Positions 44,266-53,825 of a DNA stretch of 64,000 nt are shown here, in pieces; the stretch's first letter is position 1, and every line of letters starts with the position of its first letter. Where the stretch lies: NCBI GenBank assembly GCA_024742355.1, contig JANSYM010000010.1, positions 118,958 through 182,957 of the forward strand, in the 5' to 3' direction. Position numbers and translations under genes: made by a program. Source of the stretch: Hyphomonadaceae bacterium (GTDB taxonomy: Bacteria > Pseudomonadota > Alphaproteobacteria > Caulobacterales > Hyphomonadaceae). Under the pieces are notes generated by a model. It was not told where the DNA came from and did no database searches. It saw only the letters and a list, made by a program, of their open reading frames with translations.

Positions 44266-45309
44266 ATGTTTGACAATCCAGCATTCGATAATCACGAGGG
44301 CGTTCACTTCTTCGCCGATGAAGCGAGCGGACTGCGCGCTGTGATCGCGATCCATTCGACCGCGCTTGGGCCATCATCAGGCGGTACGCGGATGTGGGAC
44401 TATCCGGACAGCCACTCCATGGTCACCGATGTGCTGCGCCTGAGCCAGGGCATGAGCTACAAGAATGCGATGGCTTCGATCCCGCATGGCGGTGGCAAAG
44501 CGGTCATCTGGGGCAATTCGAAAACCGACAAAACCGAGGCCTTGTTCCGCGCTTTCGGACGCGCTGTCGACAGTCTGCAAGGCCGTTACTGGACGGCGGA
44601 AGATGTCGGCATCGATACCGCCGACATCGAAATCGCGGCGCAGGAAACCAAATATGCTGCCGGCCTGACCACGGGCGCTGCGGCGAGCGGTGATCCATCA
44701 CCCGTAACAGCACTCGGTGTGTTCAGAGGCATAAAGCAAACGGCGCAGCGCGCCTTTGGCGACGATGACCTCAACGGCAAGACGATTGCCGTGCAGGGCG
44801 TTGGCTCCGTCGGCGGTTATGCCTGCGAGCACATGGCCGAGGCCGGCGCGAATCTGGTCATCACCGATATCGATCAGGACGCACTTGCAGACATCGCCAA
44901 AAAGACCGGCGCAAAGATCGTTGCGCCCGACGAGATTTACGACGTCGATGCCGACATTTTCTCGCCCAATGCGCTAGGGGCGATCATCAATGAAGACACA
45001 CTGAAACGCCTGAAGGTGAAAGTCATTGCCGGCGGCGCGAACAATCAGCTCGTCACACCAGCCATGGGCGAATTCGTCCGCCGCGCCGGCATCCTTTATG
45101 CGCCGGATTATGTCATCAATGGCGGCGGGATCATCAATGTTGCGGCTGAGATTTCAGGCGACTATTCGCGCGCCTGGGTTGATCAGAAACTGGACACGCT
45201 GATTGAGACGCTTGGCGGTGTTCTGGATGAAGCGCTGACCAGTGGGCGGCCAACAAATGAAGTTGCTGACGAGATTGCCCGGGCCCGGATTGCGGCGGCT
45301 GGCGCTTAG
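44266..45309 (+). CDS. Leucine/valine dehydrogenase (Glu/Leu/Phe/Val dehydrogenase family)
   Basis: A 347-residue NAD-dependent amino acid dehydrogenase that reversibly deaminates branched-chain amino acids. The catalytic lysine regions are SYKNAMASIPHGGGKAVI, followed by TAEDVGIDTADI, and the dinucleotide fold VQGVGSVGGYACEHM near 178-192, then GGANNQL. Length matches octameric leucine dehydrogenases rather than hexameric glutamate dehydrogenase (about 450). The stop overlaps the next minus-strand gene by four bases. Confidence 0.9.
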   Translation: MFDNPAFDNHEGVHFFADEASGLRAVIAIHSTALGPSSGGTRMWDYPDSHSMVTDVLRLSQGMSYKNAMASIPHGGGKAVIWGNSKTDKTEALFRAFGRAVDSLQGRYWTAEDVGIDTADIEIAAQETKYAAGLTTGAAASGDPSPVTALGVFRGIKQTAQRAFGDDDLNGKTIAVQGVGSVGGYACEHMAEAGANLVITDIDQDALADIAKKTGAKIVAPDEIYDVDADIFSPNALGAIINEDTLKRLKVKVIAGGANNQLVTPAMGEFVRRAGILYAPDYVINGGGIINVAAEISGDYSRAWVDQKLDTLIETLGGVLDEALTSGRPTNEVADEIARARIAAAGA

Positions 45310-45938
45310 GTTTCGTCGGGCGACGTTTCTTCCGGCGTCGTTTCGCCTGGGTCAGGGTTTGTTGGAGTAACGGGCTCCTCCAGCGGTAGATCCGGCACAA
45401 CTGCGCCCTCGCAAACAAACGGATCAGCGGCAACCGGTTCGCCTTCGATCAGGCGCACCGCGCGCGCATGGCCGCGCGCATTGCCAGCGGTGAGCGCGAA
45501 CGTGCCTTCGAGGACATTCACGTTGCGCTGATAGAAGGGCAGGTATCCCGACCAGGTTCGCCGGGTCAGGGTCGGCGCAAGTTCGAACCGTCCCGTAGAG
45601 GCCCGCCGCGCGCCTTCAAAGCGACCGGTGAGCGAGACACGATTGATCTCCTTGGTGCCAACAAAACTGACGGGAAAACGGGCCGTTGCAGGAATTGTCT
45701 GAAACGCTTCCTCGACTTTCTCGCCATTGCCGACAACAGGCGCCGCCAGCGGATCATCGGAAAGGAAAACGCGCCAGGCCAGGTGCAGGCCGACATAAGT
45801 CGAAAGGTCAGCGGTCTCGGTGCAAGTGTCGATCTGCCACTCGCCATCCAGCCTGAATTTCTCGTACTGCATCCAGCCTGTGACCACCGCCGTCGTCGCG
45901 GTGAACGCGATGGACGCGTATTTGATGAATTCCATCAT
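45306..45938 (-). CDS. Hypothetical membrane-anchored protein
   Basis: A 210-residue protein of unknown function. A hydrophobic N-terminus (YASIAFTATTAVVTGWM) should anchor it; the rest is predicted to be periplasmic and beta-rich (RVSLTGRFEGARRASTGRFEL). The last 30 residues are proline-, threonine- and glutamate-rich (GETTPEETSPDET) and look disordered. GGGGATTT lies before tandem ATGs. No family recognised. It lies alone on the minus strand, convergent with the leucine dehydrogenase. Confidence 0.65.
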   Translation of the reverse strand: MMEFIKYASIAFTATTAVVTGWMQYEKFRLDGEWQIDTCTETADLSTYVGLHLAWRVFLSDDPLAAPVVGNGEKVEEAFQTIPATARFPVSFVGTKEINRVSLTGRFEGARRASTGRFELAPTLTRRTWSGYLPFYQRNVNVLEGTFALTAGNARGHARAVRLIEGEPVAADPFVCEGAVVPDLPLEEPVTPTNPDPGETTPEETSPDET

Positions 45939-46004
45939 CGCAAATCCCCTCAGATCGCAAGACGGCGACCTTAACCGAAGAGTTCGGGGAGCGTAAGCCG
46001 GGCT

Positions 46005-46772
46005 TTAGAGAGCAGGCTGGATGGGGCCATCGGCACGGCCATGGACAAACTGATCGACATGGGCGTTGCCGCTATCGTCGATCATGCTGGCCGGGCCGCG
46101 CCAGATAATCTTGCCTTCAAACAGCATGGCGATCTCGTCGGCGATCTTTCGCGCGCTGGCCATATCGTGGGTAATCGAAATCGCCGCTGCGCCGAGCGCC
46201 TTGGTCTGCTCGACGATCAGATCATTGATCGCGTCAGCTGTGATCGGATCGAGGCCGGTGGTCGGCTCGTCGAAGAAAATCAGTTCAGGGCGCGAGACGA
46301 TGGCGCGGGCGAGGCCGACGCGCTTTTGCATCCCGCCCGAGATTTCAGCCGGTGTGAGGTCTGCGACATCAGAGCCGAGCCGGACCTGTTTCAGGGTCTC
46401 GATGGCGCGCTCCTTGGCGTCCTTGCGTTTCATGCCGTCGGCATTGAGCAGTCGGAAGGCGATGTTTTCCCAGACGGTCAGGCTGTCGAACAGGGCGGCG
46501 GACTGGAACAGCATGCCGATCCGGGCGCGCATGGCTTCGCGAGTCTTGCCCTGGTCGCGGGTGACATCGACCCCGTCAAACAGGATCTGTCCCTTGTCCG
46601 GTGTCATCAGTCCGAGCGCGTTCTTCAGCATGACCGACTTGCCGGACCCGGAGCCGCCAAGCACGACCAGCGACTTGCCCGGGGCGACATCGATATCGAC
46701 GCCGGTGAGGACCTGTTTCGGGCCAAAGGATTTGTGGACGTCTTTAAGCTCAAGAAGCGGCTGCGTACTCAT
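46005..46772 (-). CDS. ABC transporter ATP-binding protein, MlaF-like
   Basis: A 255-residue ATPase. Walker A is GGSGSGKS near residue 36, the ABC signature is ISGGMQKRVGLARAI, Walker B is LIFFDEPTTGLD, and the switch histidine is in ITHDM. The combination with a MlaE-type permease immediately upstream (four-base ATGA overlap) identifies a phospholipid-trafficking importer or exporter of the Mla/Ttg2 type that maintains outer-membrane lipid asymmetry. The substrate-binding MlaD partner is not encoded next to it. Confidence 0.9.
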   Translation of the reverse strand: MSTQPLLELKDVHKSFGPKQVLTGVDIDVAPGKSLVVLGGSGSGKSVMLKNALGLMTPDKGQILFDGVDVTRDQGKTREAMRARIGMLFQSAALFDSLTVWENIAFRLLNADGMKRKDAKERAIETLKQVRLGSDVADLTPAEISGGMQKRVGLARAIVSRPELIFFDEPTTGLDPITADAINDLIVEQTKALGAAAISITHDMASARKIADEIAMLFEGKIIWRGPASMIDDSGNAHVDQFVHGRADGPIQPAL

Positions 46773-47584
46773 GATCCAAAGTCCACCAATACGGTTGAGA
46801 TGAGATAGTTGAAGGCGAGGATGAGCACTGCTGCACCGACCATGGCGAAGGTGGCGGCGCGTCCGACACCGGTGGCGCCAGCGCTCGACTTATCACCGTG
46901 ATAGCAGCCGAGAATGGCGATCACGCCGCCAAACACGACGGCTTTGATCAGGCCGACGGTGACATCTTGCCAGGTCAGGAAGTCCATTGTGTTGCGCAGA
47001 TAGGTGGTCGAATCGAAACCGAGCCCCAATGTGCTGACAGCCCAACCGCCCATGACGCCAATCACGTCGGCGATCAGGACCAGGATCGGCAAAGTGATGA
47101 TCCCGGCCAGGAACCGAGGCGCATAGAGGTAACGGAACGGATTGGCGCTCAGCGTTTTCAGCGCGTCGATCTGTTCAGTGACACGCATGGCGCCGATTTC
47201 CGCAGCGATCCCGGCAGACACCCGGCCCGCCAGCATCAGGCCGGTAATGGTCACGCCCAGTTCTCGCGTGATGCCTAGAACGACAATGTTTGGTACGAAT
47301 TGCTCGGCGCCAAAGCGGCTGCCGCCGGAATAGATGTTCAGGGCCAGGGCGGCGCCGATAAAGATCGCCGAAAGACCAACGACCGGCAGGCTGTAAAAGC
47401 CGATGGCGATCATCTGGCGCACGATCTGTGAGGGATACCAGCGTGGGCTGAAACTCGCGCCCATGGTCTTGCCGGTAAAGATCGACAAGCGGCCGACCTC
47501 GCCGAGCATGGCGAGCGTTGCGCCGCCGAGCCATTGCAGCGGATTCGGGAAGCCCGATTTAGCTTTCGTAGATGCGTTTGACAC
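46769..47584 (-). CDS. ABC transporter permease, MlaE-like
   Basis: A 271-residue inner-membrane permease with five to six predicted helices (LPVVGLSAIFIGAALALN, ELGVTITGLMLAGRV, IITLPILVLIADVIGVMGG) and the family segment AEIGAMRVTEQIDALKTL. It starts with GTG at 47584 and its first 26 bases overlap the alr gene in another frame, an arrangement implying translational coupling. AGGA lies ten bases ahead of the GTG. It works with the adjacent ATPase. Confidence 0.9.
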   Translation of the reverse strand: MSNASTKAKSGFPNPLQWLGGATLAMLGEVGRLSIFTGKTMGASFSPRWYPSQIVRQMIAIGFYSLPVVGLSAIFIGAALALNIYSGGSRFGAEQFVPNIVVLGITRELGVTITGLMLAGRVSAGIAAEIGAMRVTEQIDALKTLSANPFRYLYAPRFLAGIITLPILVLIADVIGVMGGWAVSTLGLGFDSTTYLRNTMDFLTWQDVTVGLIKAVVFGGVIAILGCYHGDKSSAGATGVGRAATFAMVGAAVLILAFNYLISTVLVDFGS

Positions 47585-48635
47585 GAGGGGTCAGTCCTGT
47601 GGTGAGTTCGTAACCTATAGTGCCCGCGAGGGCGGCCTGTTCTTCTAATGGAGCGTCAGGACCGATCAATTGGGCATAAACACCGGGGCGTGCAAGCTCT
47701 GCCGCTTCGGTGACGTCAATTGTAATCAAATCCATGGAGACCCGCCCGACCATCGGGCAGCGTTTCCCGCCAAGACTGGCAAAGCCCTTGCTCGAGGCGG
47801 ATCGCGGAAAGCCATCGCCATAACCGATGGCCAGCGTTGCGATCAGTCGCGGCTCCGTCGCGCGCCAGGTGGCTCCATATCCGACCGTGTCGCCCGCTTC
47901 GATCTGACGGACCTGCAGAATCGGCGCTTCCAGCGTCATGCCCGGTTTCAGATCGGCGCCTTCTGGCGGGTGTCCGCCGCCATAAAGGGCGATGCCAGGG
48001 CGCGTCAGCGTAAAATGATAGTCCGGACCGAGCCAGACGCCGCCCGAATTGCTGAGACTCATCGGGGTGTCGGGAAACGCATTGGAAATCGTCTTCAGAG
48101 TCTCCAGCTGATGACCATTCATCATCGCATCTGAGTCTTCAGAGCAGGCGAGGTGCGACATGATCAGAATCGGGTCCTGCGCGGCGCCAGCTTCGGCCAG
48201 ATCATGCGCATCTTTGGGCGGCAGTCCGAGCCGGTTCATGCCAGTGTCGAAATGCAGGACATAGCCGCGCGGCATCTTGATCCCGTCGACCAGCCAGTCT
48301 GCCATGGTGCGAAACTGAAAACTCGAATTGATCACCGGGATCAGCGCGTTTTCCCGGTAGAGCGCTTCCTCGTCAGGGGAGGGGCCGTTCAGCACATAGA
48401 TATTCGGGTGGCTGCCGAGCGTGGCGCGGGTCACCTCGGCTTCATGACTGTGCGCGACGAAGAAATGATCACAGCCCGCTTCATGCAGCGCGTCTGCGAC
48501 TTGCGGCAAGCCATGACCATACGCGTCGGCCTTGATCGCCGCCGCCGTCACGCCGTTCGTCTGCGCAGCCTGCAGTATGCGCCAGTTGTCGGCGATATTG
48601 GCAAGATGAATATGGGCGCGCGGTCTCAGGCTCAT
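47559..48635 (-). CDS. alr: Alanine racemase
   Basis: A 358-residue PLP enzyme that makes D-alanine for peptidoglycan. The PLP lysine is K35 in AAAIKADAYGHG, the second catalytic tyrosine is in GDTVGYGATW, and the family segment MVGRVSMDLITIDVT is present. It lies 38 bases after dnaB and overlaps mlaE, so the minus-strand order dnaB-alr-mlaE-mlaF is probably an operon tied to growth and envelope assembly. Confidence 0.95.
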   Translation of the reverse strand: MSLRPRAHIHLANIADNWRILQAAQTNGVTAAAIKADAYGHGLPQVADALHEAGCDHFFVAHSHEAEVTRATLGSHPNIYVLNGPSPDEEALYRENALIPVINSSFQFRTMADWLVDGIKMPRGYVLHFDTGMNRLGLPPKDAHDLAEAGAAQDPILIMSHLACSEDSDAMMNGHQLETLKTISNAFPDTPMSLSNSGGVWLGPDYHFTLTRPGIALYGGGHPPEGADLKPGMTLEAPILQVRQIEAGDTVGYGATWRATEPRLIATLAIGYGDGFPRSASSKGFASLGGKRCPMVGRVSMDLITIDVTEAAELARPGVYAQLIGPDAPLEEQAALAGTIGYELTTGLTPRVKRIYES

Positions 48636-48673
48636 AAGCGCCGGATTACAGCGCTTTGCGGCAGATGTAAGGC

Positions 48674-50176
48674 CTATTCGTCAAATGCGTCCTGCGACGG
48701 ACGGGCAAGATTGCCGAACCGCGTGACATTGGCGTCGAATGACAGAACGACTTTCCCGATCGGGCCGTGGCGCTGCTTGCCGAGAATGACTTCGGCGGTG
48801 CCATAGACTTCGTCCATGCGCTGGCGCCAGGATGCCCATTTGTCGGCCGCCGCCGGATCGCCGCCATCGGCCTGCGGTTCTGTCCGTTCGAGATAATAGC
48901 TCTCACGATAGACGAACATGACAACGTCAGCATCCTGCTCGATCGAGCCTGATTCCCGAAGGTCTGAGAGCTGTGGCCGTTTGTCGTCGCGCTGCTCCAC
49001 CTGACGTGAGAGCTGCGACAGCGCGATGACCGGAACGTTCAGCTCCTTGGCGAGGGCTTTCAGAGTTGTCGTGATCTGTGTGATTTCCTGCACGCGGTTC
49101 ACGTCGGACTTGCCCGAGGTGCCGGTGAGCAGTTGCAGATAGTCGATAATGATCAGATCGACGCCCTGCGCCCGTTGCAGGCGGCGGGCCCGGGCGGCCA
49201 GCTGGCTGACGGAGATACCACCCTGGTCATCAATATAGAGCGGCAGGTTCTGCAACTTTTCGGTGGCTTCGCGCAGGGTTTCAAAATCATGCTTGTCGAG
49301 GTCACCCTGGCGAATCTTGTGAGCATTGATGCTGGTGCGCTCGGCGAGGATACGGGTTGCCAGCTGTTCGGATGACATTTCCAGCGAGAAGAAGGCGACC
49401 TTGCCGCCATCCATGGTCTTGGTCGATCCGTCTTCCTGTTTGTCACCGCGATAGCTGGCGGCGACATTGTAGGCGATATTGGTGACCAGCGAGGTTTTCC
49501 CCATTGAGGGACGACCGGCGAGGATAACCAGGTCTGACTTGTGCAGACCGCCCATCTTGTGATCGAGATCGTCCAGGAGCGTCGCAATCCCGGCAATCTT
49601 GCCTTCGCGCTTGAACGCGGCTTCGGCCATTTGCAGCGATTCAGTCAGCGCCTCGGAAAAGGTCGAAAACCCGCGACCGGTGGAGCCGCGCTCAGCCAGC
49701 GAGAACAGTTCGCGCTCAGCCAGCTCAATCTGCTGCGAGCCATCGACCTCGCGGTCATGGTGCTGCGCGCGTGATTGCACGCCGGCGCCGATATTGATGA
49801 GTTCCCGGCGCATGGCGAGGTCGCGAATGATCCGGGCATAGTCCTGGACTTCAGGTCCAAAGGCGGCACTGTCCAGCAAGTCGGCGAGATACTGTGCGCC
49901 ACCGATCTGCGTCAGGCGCTCGTCTTTTTCGAACTGCTCGCGCAAAGTGACCCCGTCAGCGACACGGCCATTCTGGATCAGCATCATGCAGGCTTCAAAG
50001 ATTTCCTGATGCGCTGGCGCATAGAAATCGCTCGGGCGCAGGAAGTCAGAGACACGCTGAAACGCGTTATTATCATACAGAATCGACCCAATAACCGCGG
50101 CTTCTGCCGACAAATTGTGCGGCAGTTCGCGGCCGGGCTCGTCCGACTCTGGAAGGTGTGAAACAGCAGTGCTCAT
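48674..50176 (-). CDS. dnaB: Replicative DNA helicase DnaB
   Basis: A 500-residue hexameric helicase that unwinds DNA at the fork. An N-terminal DnaB domain (LPHNLSAEAAVIGSILYDN) precedes a RecA-like core with Walker A GRPSMGKTSLVTN, Walker B VDLIIIDYLQLLTG and QLSRQVEQRDDKRPQLSDLRESGSI (arginine finger region), so motif order is canonical. Length is typical. A perfect DnaA box lies 73 bases ahead of the start. Confidence 0.97.
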   Translation of the reverse strand: MSTAVSHLPESDEPGRELPHNLSAEAAVIGSILYDNNAFQRVSDFLRPSDFYAPAHQEIFEACMMLIQNGRVADGVTLREQFEKDERLTQIGGAQYLADLLDSAAFGPEVQDYARIIRDLAMRRELINIGAGVQSRAQHHDREVDGSQQIELAERELFSLAERGSTGRGFSTFSEALTESLQMAEAAFKREGKIAGIATLLDDLDHKMGGLHKSDLVILAGRPSMGKTSLVTNIAYNVAASYRGDKQEDGSTKTMDGGKVAFFSLEMSSEQLATRILAERTSINAHKIRQGDLDKHDFETLREATEKLQNLPLYIDDQGGISVSQLAARARRLQRAQGVDLIIIDYLQLLTGTSGKSDVNRVQEITQITTTLKALAKELNVPVIALSQLSRQVEQRDDKRPQLSDLRESGSIEQDADVVMFVYRESYYLERTEPQADGGDPAAADKWASWRQRMDEVYGTAEVILGKQRHGPIGKVVLSFDANVTRFGNLARPSQDAFDE

Positions 50177-50210
50177 CGGAACTTGTTAACCATAGATGCG
50201 ATTCGGAGGC

Positions 50211-50257
50211 ATCCCCCAGACTGCAGGATATCCCCCGACTAGTCGTACTTATCCACA
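50211..50257. promoter_or_regulatory. DnaA box and two ATCCCCC repeats between dnaB and mfd
   Basis: TTATCCACA at 50249-50257 is a perfect consensus DnaA box. Just beside it ATCCCCCAGA (50211-50220) and ATCCCCCGAC (50230-50239) repeat with 19-base spacing. Both lie in the 199-base spacer between the divergent dnaB and mfd starts. A role in coordinating dnaB expression with initiation is inferred; one box is not an origin. Confidence 0.55.
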
Positions 50258-50375
50258 ATAGAGAACGCCGCAAAATTTTGATTGCAAGTGCTCGGGTGGC
50301 GTTTCTGAATCTATGCGTTATGAAGCGCCGTTCGCGCGCCAGTCGATTCACCAAACTCTGCGGAGTGTCTCCTTC

Positions 50376-53300
50376 ATGAGCCCGGTCTCGATGCTGTCCA
50401 ATCTTTCCAGCCCGGCCGCTGTCTATGGCGCGCCTTTCGGGCTCGATCTGCTGCGCCTGATCGAGGCGCTTGAGGAGCGTGGCTCGGCCGCGCTCTATGT
50501 CGCGCGCGATGACAAACAGGCTGCGACGGCGCTGAAGCTCGCACAATTCTACCAGCCGTCACTGGAAGTCGTGCGCCTGCCCGGATGGGACGTGTTGCCC
50601 TATGACCGGGTCAGCCCGTCGCCGGCTGTTGCAGCGGCGCGATGTGCGGGCCTTGCCTATCTCGCGCAGCGGGCGGCCAATGCCGAGCCCTGCCTGGTCA
50701 TCACCACGGCGAGCTCGCTGGTGCAGCGCGTGCCGCCGCTCGAGACCATGCGCGCCAGCTCGCTATCGGTCTATACGGGCGGCCGCATCCCGCAGAATGA
50801 CCTGTCCTCTTATCTGTCGATCAATGGCTATGTCCGCGTCGCCTCGGTGTCGGAAAAAGGCGAATACTCGATCCGCGGTGGCAAGGTCGACATCTATCCG
50901 CCGACAGGAGACGAGCCGGTGCGCCTCGATCTGTTTGGCGACGAGATCGAGACCATCAAGGCCTTCGATCCGGAAACCCAGATCTCGACACGCGTCCTCA
51001 ATCGCGTTGCTCTGGCGCCGGTGTCGGAAGTGCTCTTCAACGAGCAGACCCTCGGCCTCTTCCGCGAACGCTATCTCGAAGCGCTCGGCTCGCCGGTCGG
51101 CGATCCGATGTATGAAGCGGCGCGCGCTGAAATCCGCCGCGGCGGGATCGAAGGCTGGCTGTCTCTGTTCCACAATCGCCTGCACACATTGTTTGATTAT
51201 CTTGGTCCGGATGTCCTGATTGGCCTCGGTGCCTTGTCAGCCGAAGCGGCGAGCGAGCGGCTGAGCCAGGCCAAGGATTATTATGAAGCCCGGCTGGAAG
51301 CGGCTGGAGAGGAACGCCAGGCGCGCGTGTTGCCGCCGCACCATCTCTACCTGACCGAACAGGAGCTCTCCGCCGCGCTGCAGAGCCGCGGCGTCGCGCG
51401 CTTTCATGGTGGCACGGGCGAGGGCGGGCTGCACTTGGGCGGCGGCCAGGGGCGGGACTTCGCGCCCGAACGCGCCCAGCCTGAGGTCAATATTTTCGAA
51501 GTCGCCGCCGCCCACGCCAAGGCGAAGCACGACGCTGGAAAAACCGTCATCTTCGGTGCCTGGACAGAAGGTTCGGCAAGTCGCCTTGAAGGGGTGCTTG
51601 AGGATCACGGCCTGCCGGATGCGACACGAATCTACTCCCTTGAGGCCGCCAGGCAGACTGAGATCGCGATTTGCGAACTGCCTCTGGAGAACGGTTTCGA
51701 GACCGATGATCTGGTCATCATTGGCGAGCCGGACATTCTCGGCGATCGCCTGGCAGCGCCGCGGCGCAAGCGCAAGGCTGCGAATTTCATCGCTGAGGCG
51801 GGCAGCCTCAATCCCGGCGACCTCGTGGTCCATGTCGATCACGGCGTTGGCCGCTATGTCGGACTGAAGACGCTCGATCTTGCGGGCGCCGCGCATGACT
51901 GTCTCGAGCTTGGCTATTCCAAAGGCGACAAGGTCTTCCTGCCGGTCGAGAATATCGACCTGATCAGCCGCTATGGCAGCGAGGATGCTGAGAGCGCGAT
52001 TGATGCGCTGGGCGGTGCCGGTTGGCAGACCCGCAAGGCGCGGGCGAAGAAGAAAATCCTAGAAATGGCCGCTGAGCTGATGGCGATCGCGGCGGCCCGT
52101 GAGATGAAGAAGGCCGACACGGTGGTAACCGGGGACGGCCTGTATGAAGAGTTCGCTGCGCGTTTCCCGTATGAGGAAACAGACGACCAGCTGAACGCGA
52201 TTGAGGATGCCCTGGGCGATCTCGCGTCCGGCAAGCCGATGGATCGGCTGGTCTGCGGCGATGTCGGGTTCGGTAAGACCGAGGTCGCCTTGCGCGCCGC
52301 CTTTGTCGCTGCCATGTCCGGGCAGCAGGTGGCCGTGATTGCGCCAACGACACTGCTCGCGCGTCAGCACTACAACACCTTTGCCGCGCGGTTCGCCGGA
52401 TGGCCGCTCAACGTGAGGCCCCTCTCGCGTTTCGTCTCGGCCAAAGAGGCGAGTGAGACCAAGGCCGGGATGACCAATGGCACGGTCGATGTGGTCATTG
52501 GCACACACGCCTTGCTGGCCAAGAATGTCGCGTTCAAGCGGCTCGGCCTGTTGATCGTCGATGAAGAACAGCGGTTCGGCGTGAAACATAAAGAGCGCCT
52601 GAAAGAGCTGAAAGCCGACGTCCATGTGTTGACCCTGTCAGCGACGCCGATCCCGCGAACCATGCAAATGGCACTCACTGGCATCCGCGACCTTTCCATC
52701 ATCGCCACACCGCCGGTCGATCGTCTTGCCGTCCGGACTTATGTGACTGAGTTCGACACGGTCACCATCCGCGAAGCCTTGTTGCGCGAGAAGTATCGCG
52801 GCGGACAAAGCTATTATGTCGCGCCGCGCATTTCAGATCTCGATTATCTTGAAAACTTCTTGCGTACCAATGTGCCGGAGGTGAAATTCTGCGTCGCCCA
52901 TGGCCAGATGCCGGCGGGCGAACTCGAAGACCTGATGACGGCCTTCTATGAAGGTGAGTATGATGTCCTTCTGTCGACCACGATTGTTGAGAGCGGGCTC
53001 GACATTCCGCGCGCCAACACGCTGGTCATTCACAAGGCCGACCGGTTTGGACTGGCGCAGCTCTATCAGCTGCGCGGCCGGGTCGGGCGGTCCAAGCTCA
53101 GAGCCTATGCCTATCTGACAACGCCGAGAGACCGCGTCATCTCGCAACCCGCAGAACGTCGTCTGCGCGTGCTGCAATCGCTCGACAGTCTCGGTGCTGG
53201 TTTCCAGCTGGCCAGCCATGATCTTGATATGCGTGGCGGCGGTAATCTGCTTGGGGATCAACAGTCCGGCCATGTGCGCGAGGTCGGTGTCGAGCTCTAT

Positions 53301-53825
53301 CAGCAAATGCTCGAGGACGCCGTGAAGGCCCTGCAATCCGGCTCGAACGATGTCGACGACGTGGTTGATGAATGGTCGCCGCAGATCAATCTCGGACTGT
53401 CGGTTCTGATTCCAGAGGGTTATGTCGAAGACCTTGGCGTCCGACTGGGGCTCTATCGCAGGCTGGCCGATCTCAGTACAGAGCAGGAGCGAGAAGCGTT
53501 TGCCGCGGAACTGATCGATCGTTTTGGACCTTTACCGAAAGAGACGCAGCAATTGCTCGACGTCACCGCCGTCAAAGTGACGTGCAAGGGTCTAGGCGTT
53601 TCCAAGCTTGATGCCGGGCCGAAAGGCGTGGTGTTGACCTTCCGGGAAGACACAGCTGTCGATCCGGCCAAGCTGATGATGCTGGTCCGCTCACGCCCGG
53701 GTAAGATGAAGCTTCGCCCTGACAGCAAGCTGGTGATCATGGGTGTGCCCGCCGATGCGGACGCCCGCATGCAGTCGGTCAAAGGTCTGCTGACGGAACT
53801 CGCAGCAACTGCCGTCGCGACTTAG
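50376..53825 (+). CDS. mfd: Transcription-repair coupling factor Mfd
   Basis: A 1149-residue SF2 translocase that removes stalled RNA polymerase and recruits UvrA. In order: the UvrB-like N-terminal region (about 1-350), the CarD-like RNA-polymerase interaction domain (GDLVVHVDHGVGRYVGLKTL near 495), the helicase core with Walker A CGDVGFGKTEVALRAAF, DEEQRFG, the TRG motif region, and the C-terminal domain. Length equals that of the Escherichia coli protein (1148). The start at 50376 is chosen on length and GGAG ten bases ahead; an ATG at 50313 is possible. Confidence 0.96.
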   Translation: MSPVSMLSNLSSPAAVYGAPFGLDLLRLIEALEERGSAALYVARDDKQAATALKLAQFYQPSLEVVRLPGWDVLPYDRVSPSPAVAAARCAGLAYLAQRAANAEPCLVITTASSLVQRVPPLETMRASSLSVYTGGRIPQNDLSSYLSINGYVRVASVSEKGEYSIRGGKVDIYPPTGDEPVRLDLFGDEIETIKAFDPETQISTRVLNRVALAPVSEVLFNEQTLGLFRERYLEALGSPVGDPMYEAARAEIRRGGIEGWLSLFHNRLHTLFDYLGPDVLIGLGALSAEAASERLSQAKDYYEARLEAAGEERQARVLPPHHLYLTEQELSAALQSRGVARFHGGTGEGGLHLGGGQGRDFAPERAQPEVNIFEVAAAHAKAKHDAGKTVIFGAWTEGSASRLEGVLEDHGLPDATRIYSLEAARQTEIAICELPLENGFETDDLVIIGEPDILGDRLAAPRRKRKAANFIAEAGSLNPGDLVVHVDHGVGRYVGLKTLDLAGAAHDCLELGYSKGDKVFLPVENIDLISRYGSEDAESAIDALGGAGWQTRKARAKKKILEMAAELMAIAAAREMKKADTVVTGDGLYEEFAARFPYEETDDQLNAIEDALGDLASGKPMDRLVCGDVGFGKTEVALRAAFVAAMSGQQVAVIAPTTLLARQHYNTFAARFAGWPLNVRPLSRFVSAKEASETKAGMTNGTVDVVIGTHALLAKNVAFKRLGLLIVDEEQRFGVKHKERLKELKADVHVLTLSATPIPRTMQMALTGIRDLSIIATPPVDRLAVRTYVTEFDTVTIREALLREKYRGGQSYYVAPRISDLDYLENFLRTNVPEVKFCVAHGQMPAGELEDLMTAFYEGEYDVLLSTTIVESGLDIPRANTLVIHKADRFGLAQLYQLRGRVGRSKLRAYAYLTTPRDRVISQPAERRLRVLQSLDSLGAGFQLASHDLDMRGGGNLLGDQQSGHVREVGVELYQQMLEDAVKALQSGSNDVDDVVDEWSPQINLGLSVLIPEGYVEDLGVRLGLYRRLADLSTEQEREAFAAELIDRFGPLPKETQQLLDVTAVKVTCKGLGVSKLDAGPKGVVLTFREDTAVDPAKLMMLVRSRPGKMKLRPDSKLVIMGVPADADARMQSVKGLLTELAATAVAT

